Positions 55,169 through 64,000 of a stretch of DNA of 64,000 nt are shown piece by piece. The notes beneath the pieces are model-generated. The model was not told the DNA's origin. It saw only the letters and a program-made list of their open reading frames with translations, and made no database searches. Within the stretch, counting starts at the first letter, position 1, and each line of letters starts with the position of its first letter. The DNA lies in the NCBI RefSeq assembly GCF_021018895.1, contig NC_079364.1:15802385-15866384 (forward strand), in the 5' to 3' direction. Made by a program: the position numbers and the translations under genes. This DNA comes from Seriola aureovittata. Taxonomy: Eukaryota > Chordata > Actinopteri > Carangiformes > Carangidae.

Positions 55169-57505
55169 AGGGTATTGGCATTCCTTATGAGAAAAAAGTA
55201 GGCTACCATAAAGCATTTACACTAAGTACGATATGAAGCAGCCATATCTGTGACCCTCTGGTGCTTCCACATCCTTTCAAAATGAGACAGAATCAGGTGA
55301 GAGGCATGCGAGTGACTGTGTAATGAACATGAAGGAGTTCAACTGGGGGAGGGGGACAAAGAATATTAACCTGAGAGCCTGAGTCCATCTGCTCCTCCAG
55401 GCCTCGTGTTAGACATCACCAAGAGAAATCCTCTCATTAAGAAAGCAAGAAACACATATATCAAACGCAGATACAGCTGTCAGTTCTCCTCTGGGGGATC
55501 TGGCTGTAGTAGCAGAACAGAAAATCTGTGTTTTAGGGCCATACACAGTATAAACATGTGTATTCACAGTCTATCCTATAAGTGTGCAGCATAGGCTCCC
55601 TTTTAAGTTTCTCCTGTGGCACACTGTAGCAGCAGCTACAATGCCATTAAAACATTAACATTATTAGCAGCGGATTCTTAGGAGAGATAGAATATTGATG
55701 ATTTTGAAGCCACTGTCTTACTCTGTTAAGGCCATCATTGAGTTAAAATTGTTTCATTACCTGAATTCTGAATTACAAATATTAGATTTGGTCATTGATC
55801 TTCATGTTTTCTGCACAATGTAAAACAGTGTTCTTTTTCATTCTGGTGATGTACATGTTACATAATGTCCCATTCATTTCTGCAAAGGCAATTTTTTAAG
55901 GTCATATGAATTTACTGTAACATCAGTGGTTAACATCCTCTCATTATGGGAGACAGTAAGATGTGTAAGATTATTTGATTGTCTGCTAGGGATATAATAA
56001 ATCACATTTGGTTTAAGTGCCCCGGGGGACTGTCTCTGGGAAGTGTGTGTTTGTGTCATAGGTTTGTGTGTGCTTTTTAATGGACTGACTGTCACACAGA
56101 AGAATACCTCTGAAACAGATGGTTACCTGAGTGGGAAAGGTCAGTGACAATCTTTCCTGCTCTTTTCTTTGCCCTTGTGCCATGTAGTTTTTTTTTATTG
56201 TTGTTTTGAAGGAGGGACGTTGGCAGCTACCACTCAGTAGTGCAGACAAAAACACTTAAGCTTGTCGCTGGAACAGGAGGTGGGGGAAAGCCTGACACTG
56301 ATGGTGTGAGATCAGGGAAATTGGACCATGATTGGTTGTGAGACGTCAGGCTGACAGAGTGTACATCATCAGTGGGACCTTTTTGGTAGTGATGAATTGC
56401 TGACTGACTTATTGTTATTGCAGGCGATGAAACCTGCCATAGTGGGGTCACCTGCAAACTTGGAGCCTGATGGAATGGGTGAATACAGTCAGAAGTGACA
56501 TTTTCATTTGCTTCCACCTTTGTTTGCAACAAGTAGAAACATTTTAAAATTAATTGAAAACATGCAAGGATCTCTGTTTTACAAGATATTTTGTTCTGCA
56601 ATGTTCCTGTCAAATTAATTATTCATGGGAGATATATTTAATTTTTAATAGCATGTACTGTTGGGGCCACACTTTACTTACATGTCACCTTTATTAATGC
56701 CAATTAGTGAGACAACCTTACTGCATCCAATCCAAGTCCTGCAGGGCAGAAACTGTCTTGCCAATTGTAATTAATAAAGCCACAGCGAGTGCACAGTCTT
56801 AGCCCAGCCACTTGGTTTAATGTGCTAACACATAAAACTAGATTTGGCAGATTCCCATTGTATCTAAAAAGCCTGATACTAGGTAGCCTTAAGAGCTCAG
56901 TGCACTGCAGCTTAAGAAAATATTAAAATAGACAAAACACAAATTCAGAAAACATCTTCAATTTGACAACACTGCTGGAAATACTCGAAAACACAACCAA
57001 ATACACAAACTATGTGCACACAAACACACATATGCATACATCAGTAAATCTATCAAAAGAAAAAGGATTTAAACAAATGCATTAAATACATAATAAAATT
57101 TATATTTTCAGCATATGCATTGTGAGTATCTTTAAGTGAGGAGTTATTTACAATAGTAGTATTTACAATACACCACTATGTCAATATTTTAGAAACACTA
57201 TGAACTAACTGAAATACCTATTACATGAATGGATTATACAACTTACAAATTTACCATTATATCATAGATAGATTGAGTTGATATGACTAAAATAACCTGA
57301 TACTGCTGCAGTGGGTTTCTGAGAGATGTATCAGTTCCCGCCCCACACTAATTGCTGCAGGTGTGTCGCTGATTGTTGCAGTGGCAGTGAAAGGCTACAA
57401 GCTGCAGACACACACACACACACATCCCTGTTCATACACTTTACCTGTCTATTTTTGCCTCACGTGACTTATGATTTGCTCGCACTCATGTCACTGTGAA
57501 GAAAA
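55169..57505. other. Upstream region of GPCR gene, no other gene seen
   Basis: Any 5' UTR exon or promoter of the GPCR gene would lie here. A 128-codon minus-strand open frame (56227-56613) has no recognisable motif. A short (CA)n run is at 57408-57423. No convincing TATA box is seen next to the start codon. Confidence 0.55.
57460..57467. promoter_or_regulatory. Palindromic E-box TCACGTGA
   Basis: A CACGTG core with symmetrical flanks, 38 bp before the GPCR start codon. Such sites bind bHLH-zip or bHLH-PAS factors (USF, TFE/MITF, CLOCK-BMAL types). Function is inferred from position only. Confidence 0.35.
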
Positions 57506-59784
57506 ATGTATACAACACTTAACTTCTCAACTTCTGACAACTCCAACTCGTCAGGTGTTGATCCTCTGAGACTGCAGGAGCTGGCTCACCGGTCCGTCAA
57601 AGTAAGCATAATAATCGTTTTGGGCGTGATGATCACTTTGGGGAATGTTGCAGTACTCCTGGTTATTTCTTCATCCGTGGCTGGTTGGACAAGAAACTCT
57701 CGGTACTTTCTCCTTTCTCTTACTGCTGCAGACTCTGCGTTTGGACTGCTGATCATGCCCTTGAATCTCTGGGTGAGTCTGCTAAAGGACTACAGTGAAG
57801 GGCCAGATGCTCTTTGTCATGTCGTGGCCTTTTTTAATGCCACGGTTTATTCCACCTGCATGTATACACTGGCTACAATAAGCCTGGAGAGGTACATCGC
57901 AGTGTTTTACCCGCTGCAATATTCATCTCTGATGACAAGAAAAAGGACTCTGCTCCTGATTGCATTTGCCTGGTGCTTCCCTCCCTTTTTACTTTCGCCA
58001 ATATCATTTCCAGATGGCATTATCGAGGTTCATTTTTCTACTGCATCACTGGTCTGCAATCCATCCTACTCTACAAATGTTGGATACTCCCTTAGTTTGA
58101 CATGTTTTATATTTTTCCCCTGCTCCATCATCATGACATACGCAAACCTGAGAGTGTGGTGCGCTGCCAAGAGGCAGAGACTAAAACTGCGCAAATACGA
58201 CTGTGCTCGTCGCAGAAGACACAATGTGGCATCCAGAGTGCTTGTGCCAGTGATAGCAGCCTACTACACCTGCTGGACACCCTGCATGGCAGCTATGATC
58301 TACAATGGTAAGTAGTACCAATGGGTATAAATAAAAAGTGCTTTGAGGGAGAGCTAAAAAGGCATGAAAGGGCCTGTCATTTATAGGTTGTTTTGAATAA
58401 AGAGATGAATGGAAATTTGGGCCCAGCTTGCACATTTACTACATCTTGTTTCATCTTTGCTACATTTACTCAAAACGAAAACAAAGGTGTTCAAAGGTGC
58501 ATATCATGATCCAAACTTACAAAACATGGATTTAAGAAAAGAAAAGGTTATTCATTCAAAAGAACAAAAAGTGGACATGTGTGTGTTGTGCATAGCCAGG
58601 TTTTTTCATCATACAAGGTAGTTTAGGGTTTTAGATCTAAAGCTTCTGATGTGGACCCAATGACTGAAGAAGTGTTAAATTACTGGCTGCTGTTTTGAGA
58701 GACGTTTTAAATCTGTGGAAATGGAAAACATAAGTCAAAGTTCAACCAGGGGTTTGAGATTGCAATATATGTTGCTTAAGTCAAATTTCTGGTTTCAAAG
58801 GTAGCAAGAGAATTCAAAAGTAGGTGTTTGAAGATTAAGATTAATTTGCTTAAGAAATGTTCATTTTAATGTATTCCCTCCTTTTCAAGTCCTTCCATCA
58901 ATTTCAGATGCGACTGTGCTGAGAGAAATAGCTGTCAAAGTTATTTATACTGCCAGGCATGAATATACTGATTTGAAGAGCAGTTTTGTGACTCAGACAT
59001 TTTTTTCTCATTTACCCCAACCATGTGCTGTCTTGGAGAAATCAAGACTGAAAGTTGAGTCAAAGCTGAATATTTTTGGAAGTGAAGACCTTTTCCAAAG
59101 AGGGCTGTAATTCATCTGATATGGATGAAAATCCCTGCAAAATGAAGCTGACAGTCTTAACTTCAGCTTCAAAGTGTGATACTGTCCGACACGACACTCT
59201 AAAGTGGTTGCTTCCACTCCATCAAATCTATCAGTTAATCGTGTACTTTTAGATCTAGACAATAAATGTTAAGTTGATATTATTGCCCTCAGGAGAAAGA
59301 TTCACATCTCCGAGGGTGATCATAGACCAGCCATAGCTAGACTTGTTTGTTTTGTTTGCGACCTTTTTAATTAAAAAGGTCAACAAAAGGTGAACCACTT
59401 TCGTTGTTCTGCTGTATTGCTTTAACTCTGTTGTTGTCATGCTGTGGATATCTGACTTACATCAGTCCCTGTGTTTTCTGCTCCACAGCAGTCTCAGGTA
59501 GCAGCGTACCAGAGTGGATTGAGTTTGTGGTGGTATGGCTGCCAACCTCAAATGGTTTTCTCAACTGTATCTTCTACTTCTGGATAAACCGAAACTTCCG
59601 CAGGAAATTCCACCACGTCCTCCAGAGGTGGACTCAGGCCCTTTGCCCCAAACTGGCTGACACCCTTGGGTTCTGCGGCACTTCAAAGACACAGTTTGTG
59701 TCAGGAATTCTGGACAATAACAACACTGTCCATGAGCGCTCTTCCAGTGTATCTTCCACATGCACCTTGTTGAGCTTAGCTTAG
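57506..59784 (+). CDS. Class A orphan G-protein-coupled receptor, complete, 2 exons
   Basis: A seven-helix plasma-membrane receptor. Exon 1 is 57506-58307, exon 2 is 59489-59784; the phase 1 intron lies in the third extracellular loop, after TM6. Spliced length is 365 residues. The start is supported by A at -3 and an in-frame TGA at 57497. Seen: N-glycosylation sequons at N6 and N14; G46-N47 (TM1); D76 (2.50) in LTAAD; C104 and C184 for the usual disulphide; E128-R129-Y130 (ERY); P205 (5.50); C256-W257-T258-P259 in TM6; N293-C-I-F-Y297 instead of NPxxY; basic helix 8 with RNFRRKF; a Ser/Thr-rich tail. Position 3.32 is Asn111, not the Asp of amine receptors. The third intracellular loop is short and very basic (RRRRH). 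The TM7 pattern SNxFxNCxxY recalls GPR21/GPR52, but these have DRY and other differences, so the subfamily is left open. Ligand unknown. Confidence 0.93.
58308..59488 (+). other. GPCR intron (1.2 kb)
   Basis: Donor G|GTAAGT at 58307-58313, acceptor CAGCAG at 59486-59491. Reading through the donor gives two extra residues and a stop at 58313-58315, so unspliced RNA would encode a 269-residue protein without TM7. No other exon is seen inside. Confidence 0.9.
59486..59491 (+). promoter_or_regulatory. NAGNAG tandem splice acceptor
   Basis: CAGCAG offers two acceptors three bases apart. The first gives IYN-A-V-S, the second IYN-V-S, so the choice removes only Ala268 in the third extracellular loop and keeps the frame. 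Confidence 0.65.
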
Positions 59785-60746
59785 GATGTCTGCGCTTGAT
59801 GAGCACCACTGGCATGGTAACATACATGGTCAGCGACCTCTGTATTGTCTTATATTGTCTGGCTGAGCTGGTCAACTGAAGCCAAGTTATTGACATATTC
59901 TTACATAAGGTATCATGGATAAGAAGTAGAGTAATGCTTCACATGGATTGCAATGTGAATGGGTTAATACAAAGGCTATAATGGGAGGTATTTGAAATAA
60001 TCACTGCACAGTCACTTTTTTGAGTTTTTCTTATTTTTATTTTTTTATCCATTTTCAGTTTAAGAATATATTCAGATGACTGGAACTTATTTGGCTTTTT
60101 TGTTTTGTTTTCTGTTGTTGTTGTTTGTCCTTTTTACTCATGCACACAGTGTTGCCAAAAGTTGATGTATTATCAGAGACTGCCTCTTAAACCATCTTTT
60201 AGTTGTTTTATAGTTAGCCATCAACTTTTTCTGTGCCCCAGAAATGCCTACCAGTATTCTGCTTACAGCTGCATGATCAGTCTTTTAGTAGTGTAACCCA
60301 TGCTGTATTAAGATTTGTGGCTTAGGTCACCATATTTCACTTCAAACATTTGAGGTCAGTCTATTAGTTCTTCACAAGAAACTGATATTTAGGATTATAT
60401 TCCTATGAGACATTTGTGAAGTAACATCACTATCTGATTACAAGCACTTTGAAGAATTGAGGCAATCTATCTCTTCTTCGGTTTACACTGTGTGTTGAAG
60501 ACCTTGGCATATAACAGCTAGGAGAAGTTAACCTTTAAGTCACATCATTTCAGTGTATGCAAGGGGAAAAGTAATTAAGCAGCTACACTGTAGAAAGGTC
60601 ACCACATTTGTGCCGGCAAAAGATAACTGGGGTAACTTCTGAGGCTGTGGTTGTTTGTTTAGAGATATTCAGCCCATGATATTGCTCTCAGTATCGTGTA
60701 CTACAGTATGGATTCAACATGGCAATGCCCATGTCATCTTTGTCTG

Positions 60747-60752
60747 AATAAA
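60747..60752 (+). terminator. Poly(A) signal AATAAA (proximal)
   Basis: Canonical hexamer about 960 bp after the GPCR stop codon. Confidence 0.45.
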
Positions 60753-61076
60753 GCTTCCTGTCATGCTGACGGTTTGTTTAGATTTAAAGTTGATCAGGAG
60801 TATATTTTCCAGAAACATCCAAAAGAAATAGAAATTCAAAACAGTTTTTTATGCAAGTTATTTTAGACTTTAGGTTGCTGCCTGGTGTCACAATCATTAA
60901 AGCCTGAGCATTGCCTTCATCAAACACTTGCAGACGAAATGCAAGTTATTAAGTAATATTATGTGAGGAAAATGACTGACTTTATAATGACCTTTGTATA
61001 TATACATGTTTCTGAGTTCCTAATATTATAAAGAATGAACAAATGTTTGATAATGTATTGGTTTATGAATGTACGG

Positions 61077-61082
61077 AATAAA
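61077..61082 (+). terminator. Poly(A) signal AATAAA (distal)
   Basis: Second canonical hexamer, followed by T/G-containing sequence. It could give a longer GPCR transcript. Confidence 0.4.
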
Positions 61083-61100
61083 GCATTATGCCTTTGAATC

Positions 61101-62004
61101 ATGTCTTCATTGAGTTCAATATTTACAAATGTATCATTAGTAAAAAAGAATAGCATTTATTTCATCACAGAATTGTAAAGAAGTTGAAGTGAAAAGTGTT
61201 TATTGATCTATCTGTATCATAATTTTCATGGACATGCATGTTCTGCTGCACATACAGGATATCTCCAAAACCTGGGGCCAGATCTATAGTAGAACTGCAA
61301 AAAATTAAATCCTAGGGATCAGTACATGATGTTGATTTTGTTGTCATTTGTGGAAATGGAAGTGAAATGCACACTTCCCTGTACTTGATGCATCCATTTT
61401 GTCCTGCAGAAAGAAGAATTTCAATTGCCAATATATTATTCTTATATAAATAAACAGCATACAGTCTCAGAGATTAGATGACCTACACATTTCTTTCTTT
61501 TTTGTCTATTTAGGATTGTGCAGCTGGTACAGTTCATAATTCCAAAAGATGACTGTATTTTGCTATGATCAAAAATCGTATGTGTGGTCAAAGTTGTTGG
61601 TGGCCGTTATATGAGCTGGAGGAATGTTTTCCAAGGAGTCTCTTGCTTTTGATATGGAGTGTAACCGAGTAAAAAAGAAAGCTCTATCTGTAAGTTAGTT
61701 TATGCACAAAAATTTGACTTGTCATTGGATTTGGATCATGTTTGCACTCACTGTCCAGTTTCTTCAATTGTACTGTATATCTGATGCAATGTCTTATGAT
61801 GAATAATTTGATTTGATTATGCTAATTACTACCTACTAGTTCCATGTTAGATAACAGACTGAGCCAGAGGTATAGAATTAAAGAACATTATTGAAAATAT
61901 CCTCAGAGAATAGTGCTTCTGCATAATGGATGGGTACATATTTGATTGCTTGTGTGCCTGGTGTTGTTTCTACCAAAGGATAAACAACAACAGAACAACA
62001 GGTC

Positions 62005-62053
<49 letters not shown>

Positions 62054-62287
62054 TTTGCAAACTAGCAATTACATTTTGGTATGAAGCAGGTGTAATCTCA
62101 TAGACCATACAGTATTCAACAACTTCTCTGATTTAAATTAAAAATTTTATATCTTTTCACTTGACATTGTTTGCAAGAAAACTTGTAATATATATAGATG
62201 TAAATAGTATAAATAATATTGATATGTTATAATGCAAAGACCAAGAATCATGTGCATGACAGGACTTGACAGGAAAGAAAATCTGAC
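61101..62287. other. Intergenic, no gene seen
   Basis: AT-rich, with a (TA)n array near 62.0 kb. No coding exon recognised. Confidence 0.6.
62011..62051. repeat. (TA)n microsatellite
   Basis: A pure TA array of about 20 units, preceded by a short TG run. Confidence 0.97.
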
Positions 62288-62293
62288 TTTATT
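62288..62293 (-). terminator. Possible minus-strand poly(A) signal
   Basis: AATAAA on the minus strand, about 100 bp beyond the stop of the candidate terminal exon ending at 62395. It supports that exon only weakly. Confidence 0.2.
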
Positions 62294-62394
62294 TCTTGAG
62301 TGGATTTAATACTTTAATGGGTGTAAATCCTTCAGAATAAAGTAAAGCTGGTAATGTTTTTTATTGTGAGAGGTGAGGGTTTTAAGTAAACCTT

Positions 62395-62493
62395 TTAGGC
62401 AGTTGTCAAAGCAACAAAAACCACCTGGGATTTTCTCCGCAGAAAATCTGACACTGGTTCTGTAGATTCTGCTACTTTAGTGTCCACACATGC
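62395..62493 (-). CDS. Candidate terminal coding exon, unknown gene
   Basis: On the minus strand a strong acceptor, ttttttgttttcag, is followed by 32 in-frame codons and TAA. The peptide contains VDTKVAESTEPVSDFLRRKS and then QVVFVALTTA, a composition more protein-like than most short frames here. I do not recognise the protein. No donor-bearing partner exon is securely identified, so this may be chance. Confidence 0.22.
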   Translation of the reverse strand, partial: ACVDTKVAESTEPVSDFLRRKSQVVFVALTTA

Positions 62494-62611
62494 CTGAAAA
62501 CAAAAAAAGATTCTGATTTTAACATTATCCCATATAAAAAAAAAAAACACTTCATACACATTCCATGAACAGGAGATCTTTTCAGCCATCTCAAACCACA
62601 GAGGTCAGAGT

Positions 62612-62731
62612 TTATTCCTGCTGGATCCACATGTGCTTTTCCAGCCGTTTGAGATTTTTGCAGAGCCGGTCTCCCAGGACACTGGAGTGCTGTGCATTAG
62701 CAGCCTCAGCTCTCCTTGAGGATGACTGCTG
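62612..62731 (-). CDS. Candidate coding exon, unknown gene
   Basis: On the minus strand an acceptor-like atctatcagcag is followed by an open frame with RRAEAANAQHSS, VLGDRLCKNLKRLEKHM and a stop at 62612-62614. The composition (charged, amphipathic helix-like) looks coding. It ends in its own stop, so it would be an alternative to the 62395-62493 exon, or would need splicing in another frame. Unrecognised. Confidence 0.2.
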   Translation of the reverse strand, partial: QQSSSRRAEAANAQHSSVLGDRLCKNLKRLEKHMWIQQE

Positions 62732-64000
62732 ATAGATATGACAAGCCATTCAGTCATGGTGAATGATGTCTATCTGAGGGTTTCATATACTCCCACAGAT
62801 ACAATATGCTGTCTCATAAGAGCTCATTATTCTGTCTGGTCATAATTGCTGCCACAGCAGGCAGACATGGATGTAAAATGGCCAGTGGCTTTAATGCTCT
62901 TTGGATCAAAAACTGAGAAAAAGTCTTTTGGTGTAAAATACTGTAACTCATGAACAGTACGTAACAAACTAGTACAAAGCTGTTTCAGATTCAGGTGGAA
63001 AAAACAGTCTAGGAATTTGCAAAACCACTCTCATGTCAGTTTTGTCACTGAATTGTCTTTAGATATTATTTTAAACCATCTCACTGCACATGGTCTTTAT
63101 CAGTATCACACTATCACAGTAACAATGTGGCAGGTTTTTGTTTTTCACCATTGCATAATGTCTGTCCCACCATGTGTGACAGAATTGTGTTTATTGTGTT
63201 TACTGCTGTTCCATGCCCATGAAAACCTGGAGATAACTCCTCTGATTTATGTGATGAATATCACAGAGTAGGTGCAGCAGTCAGATTAGCCATTTTAATA
63301 TACTGTACATTTTCCTTTTTTTCTGGTAAAGGCCAAGTTTAACAACTGACGTATCAACATCTTTAGGTTGTAGTGCCACCTAGTGTTTATACTAAGTATG
63401 GCATGGCAAAAAGGACGAGACCTTTTAAACTGCAATTTATAATAATTTCTGTCCAGTTGTGTTGGTTTTCAATAGAATAAATTGCTGTCATTTTATAGTA
63501 TTGAGTGTATATTGATTTTGTCGTGATTAAGGTTGATCCATGTTATTTGTTGGTTGCTAAAATTGTAGTGTTGATGTACATTTAACAAACCCGATACACA
63601 TAGTAAATGTAGTATTGGAGTCTTTTTCAAATAATCTAAATTTCTTTATTCCTTTTGAGCAATTTATCATTTTATGTAACAAGAGGGCATCTGGTTCTCG
63701 AAATGTCCCACCTGATTAAAAAGGATGAATCAATGGGTGTTGATTTGTGCTTTCTCTGGTTTGCTGATCATGGGCACTCTGCACTGTGAGGGCTCTTATG
63801 GAGGTTGCAGATGGAAAGGCTTTAATTTCAATCACTGTTTCCTGCTCCTCTCCATGGGATAAATAGCTGAGGGGAACAGTCATATGCAGGATTCAAGTAT
63901 TATTCATTTTGTGCCAGTATTGCACTATAAAATGGTTACCTAAGAAAAACAAATCAGAGTATAAGTACATAACCACATTACCAGCTACCTAAATGCAATT
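62732..64000. other. Right edge, no certain gene
   Basis: A further minus-strand acceptor (ctgttcccctcag, about 63867-63879) precedes a 47-codon open frame containing EEQETVIEIKAFPS. Without a donor it is not called as an exon. The rest is unremarkable. Confidence 0.4.

Larger units (their letters stand above)
59785..61100 (+). other. GPCR 3' UTR (probable)
   Basis: T-rich non-coding sequence after the stop codon, with two canonical poly(A) signals at its far end. No other gene is seen in it. Confidence 0.5.

Noticed and set aside
56227..56613. 128-codon minus-strand open frame upstream of the GPCR
   Set aside because: The longest unexplained frame, but I recognise no motif and see no promoter or poly(A) signal. 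A frame this long is expected occasionally by chance in 64 kb.
58102..58435. Frames overlapping GPCR exon 1 in other phases
   Set aside because: They are shadows of the receptor coding exon; only the main frame carries the helix motifs.
63720..63866. Minus-strand 47-codon frame after a strong acceptor
   Set aside because: No donor, no known family and no linked exon; noted only as context for the possible minus-strand gene.

Overview
The window looks like nuclear DNA of a bony fish, probably a percomorph teleost. It is AT-rich and intron-rich, with GT-AG introns, long (CA)n/(TA)n microsatellites and many degenerate DNA-transposon and dispersed repeats of kinds I recognise from fish genomes. 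The organism call is inference; no species can be named. There is no bacterial, plasmid, CRISPR or operon content.

Layout. (1) 1-15965: the 3' two-thirds of a copine gene on the + strand, best matching copine-7 (cpne7). Eleven coding exons cover most of the second C2 domain, the complete copine/VWA domain and the C-terminus, with stop codon TAA at 15228-15230 and a poly(A) signal at 15945-15950. The first C2 domain lies upstream of the window. (2) 15966-57400: about 41 kb with no gene I can support. It holds microsatellites and decayed mobile elements: a hAT (ZBED-like) transposase relic near 37.6-38.5 kb, a Tc1-like element with long inverted repeats at 48.8-50.2 kb, a LINE reverse-transcriptase scrap near 52 kb, and several dispersed teleost repeats, one of them present in four copies. 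(3) 57506-59784: a complete two-exon class A GPCR gene (365 residues) with ERY, CWTP and an NCxxY variant of NPxxY. I cannot assign it confidently to a named receptor. Poly(A) signals lie at 60747 and 61077. (4) 61100-64000: mostly non-coding, with weak signs of the 3' end of a gene on the minus strand near 62.3-62.7 kb.

The two clear genes are independent. The copine is a cytosolic calcium-dependent phospholipid-binding protein; the other is a plasma-membrane receptor. Their adjacency implies no shared pathway. The best candidates for something undescribed are the orphan GPCR, with its Asn at 3.32, NCxxY motif, intron between TM6 and TM7 and tandem acceptor, and the possible minus-strand gene near the right edge.
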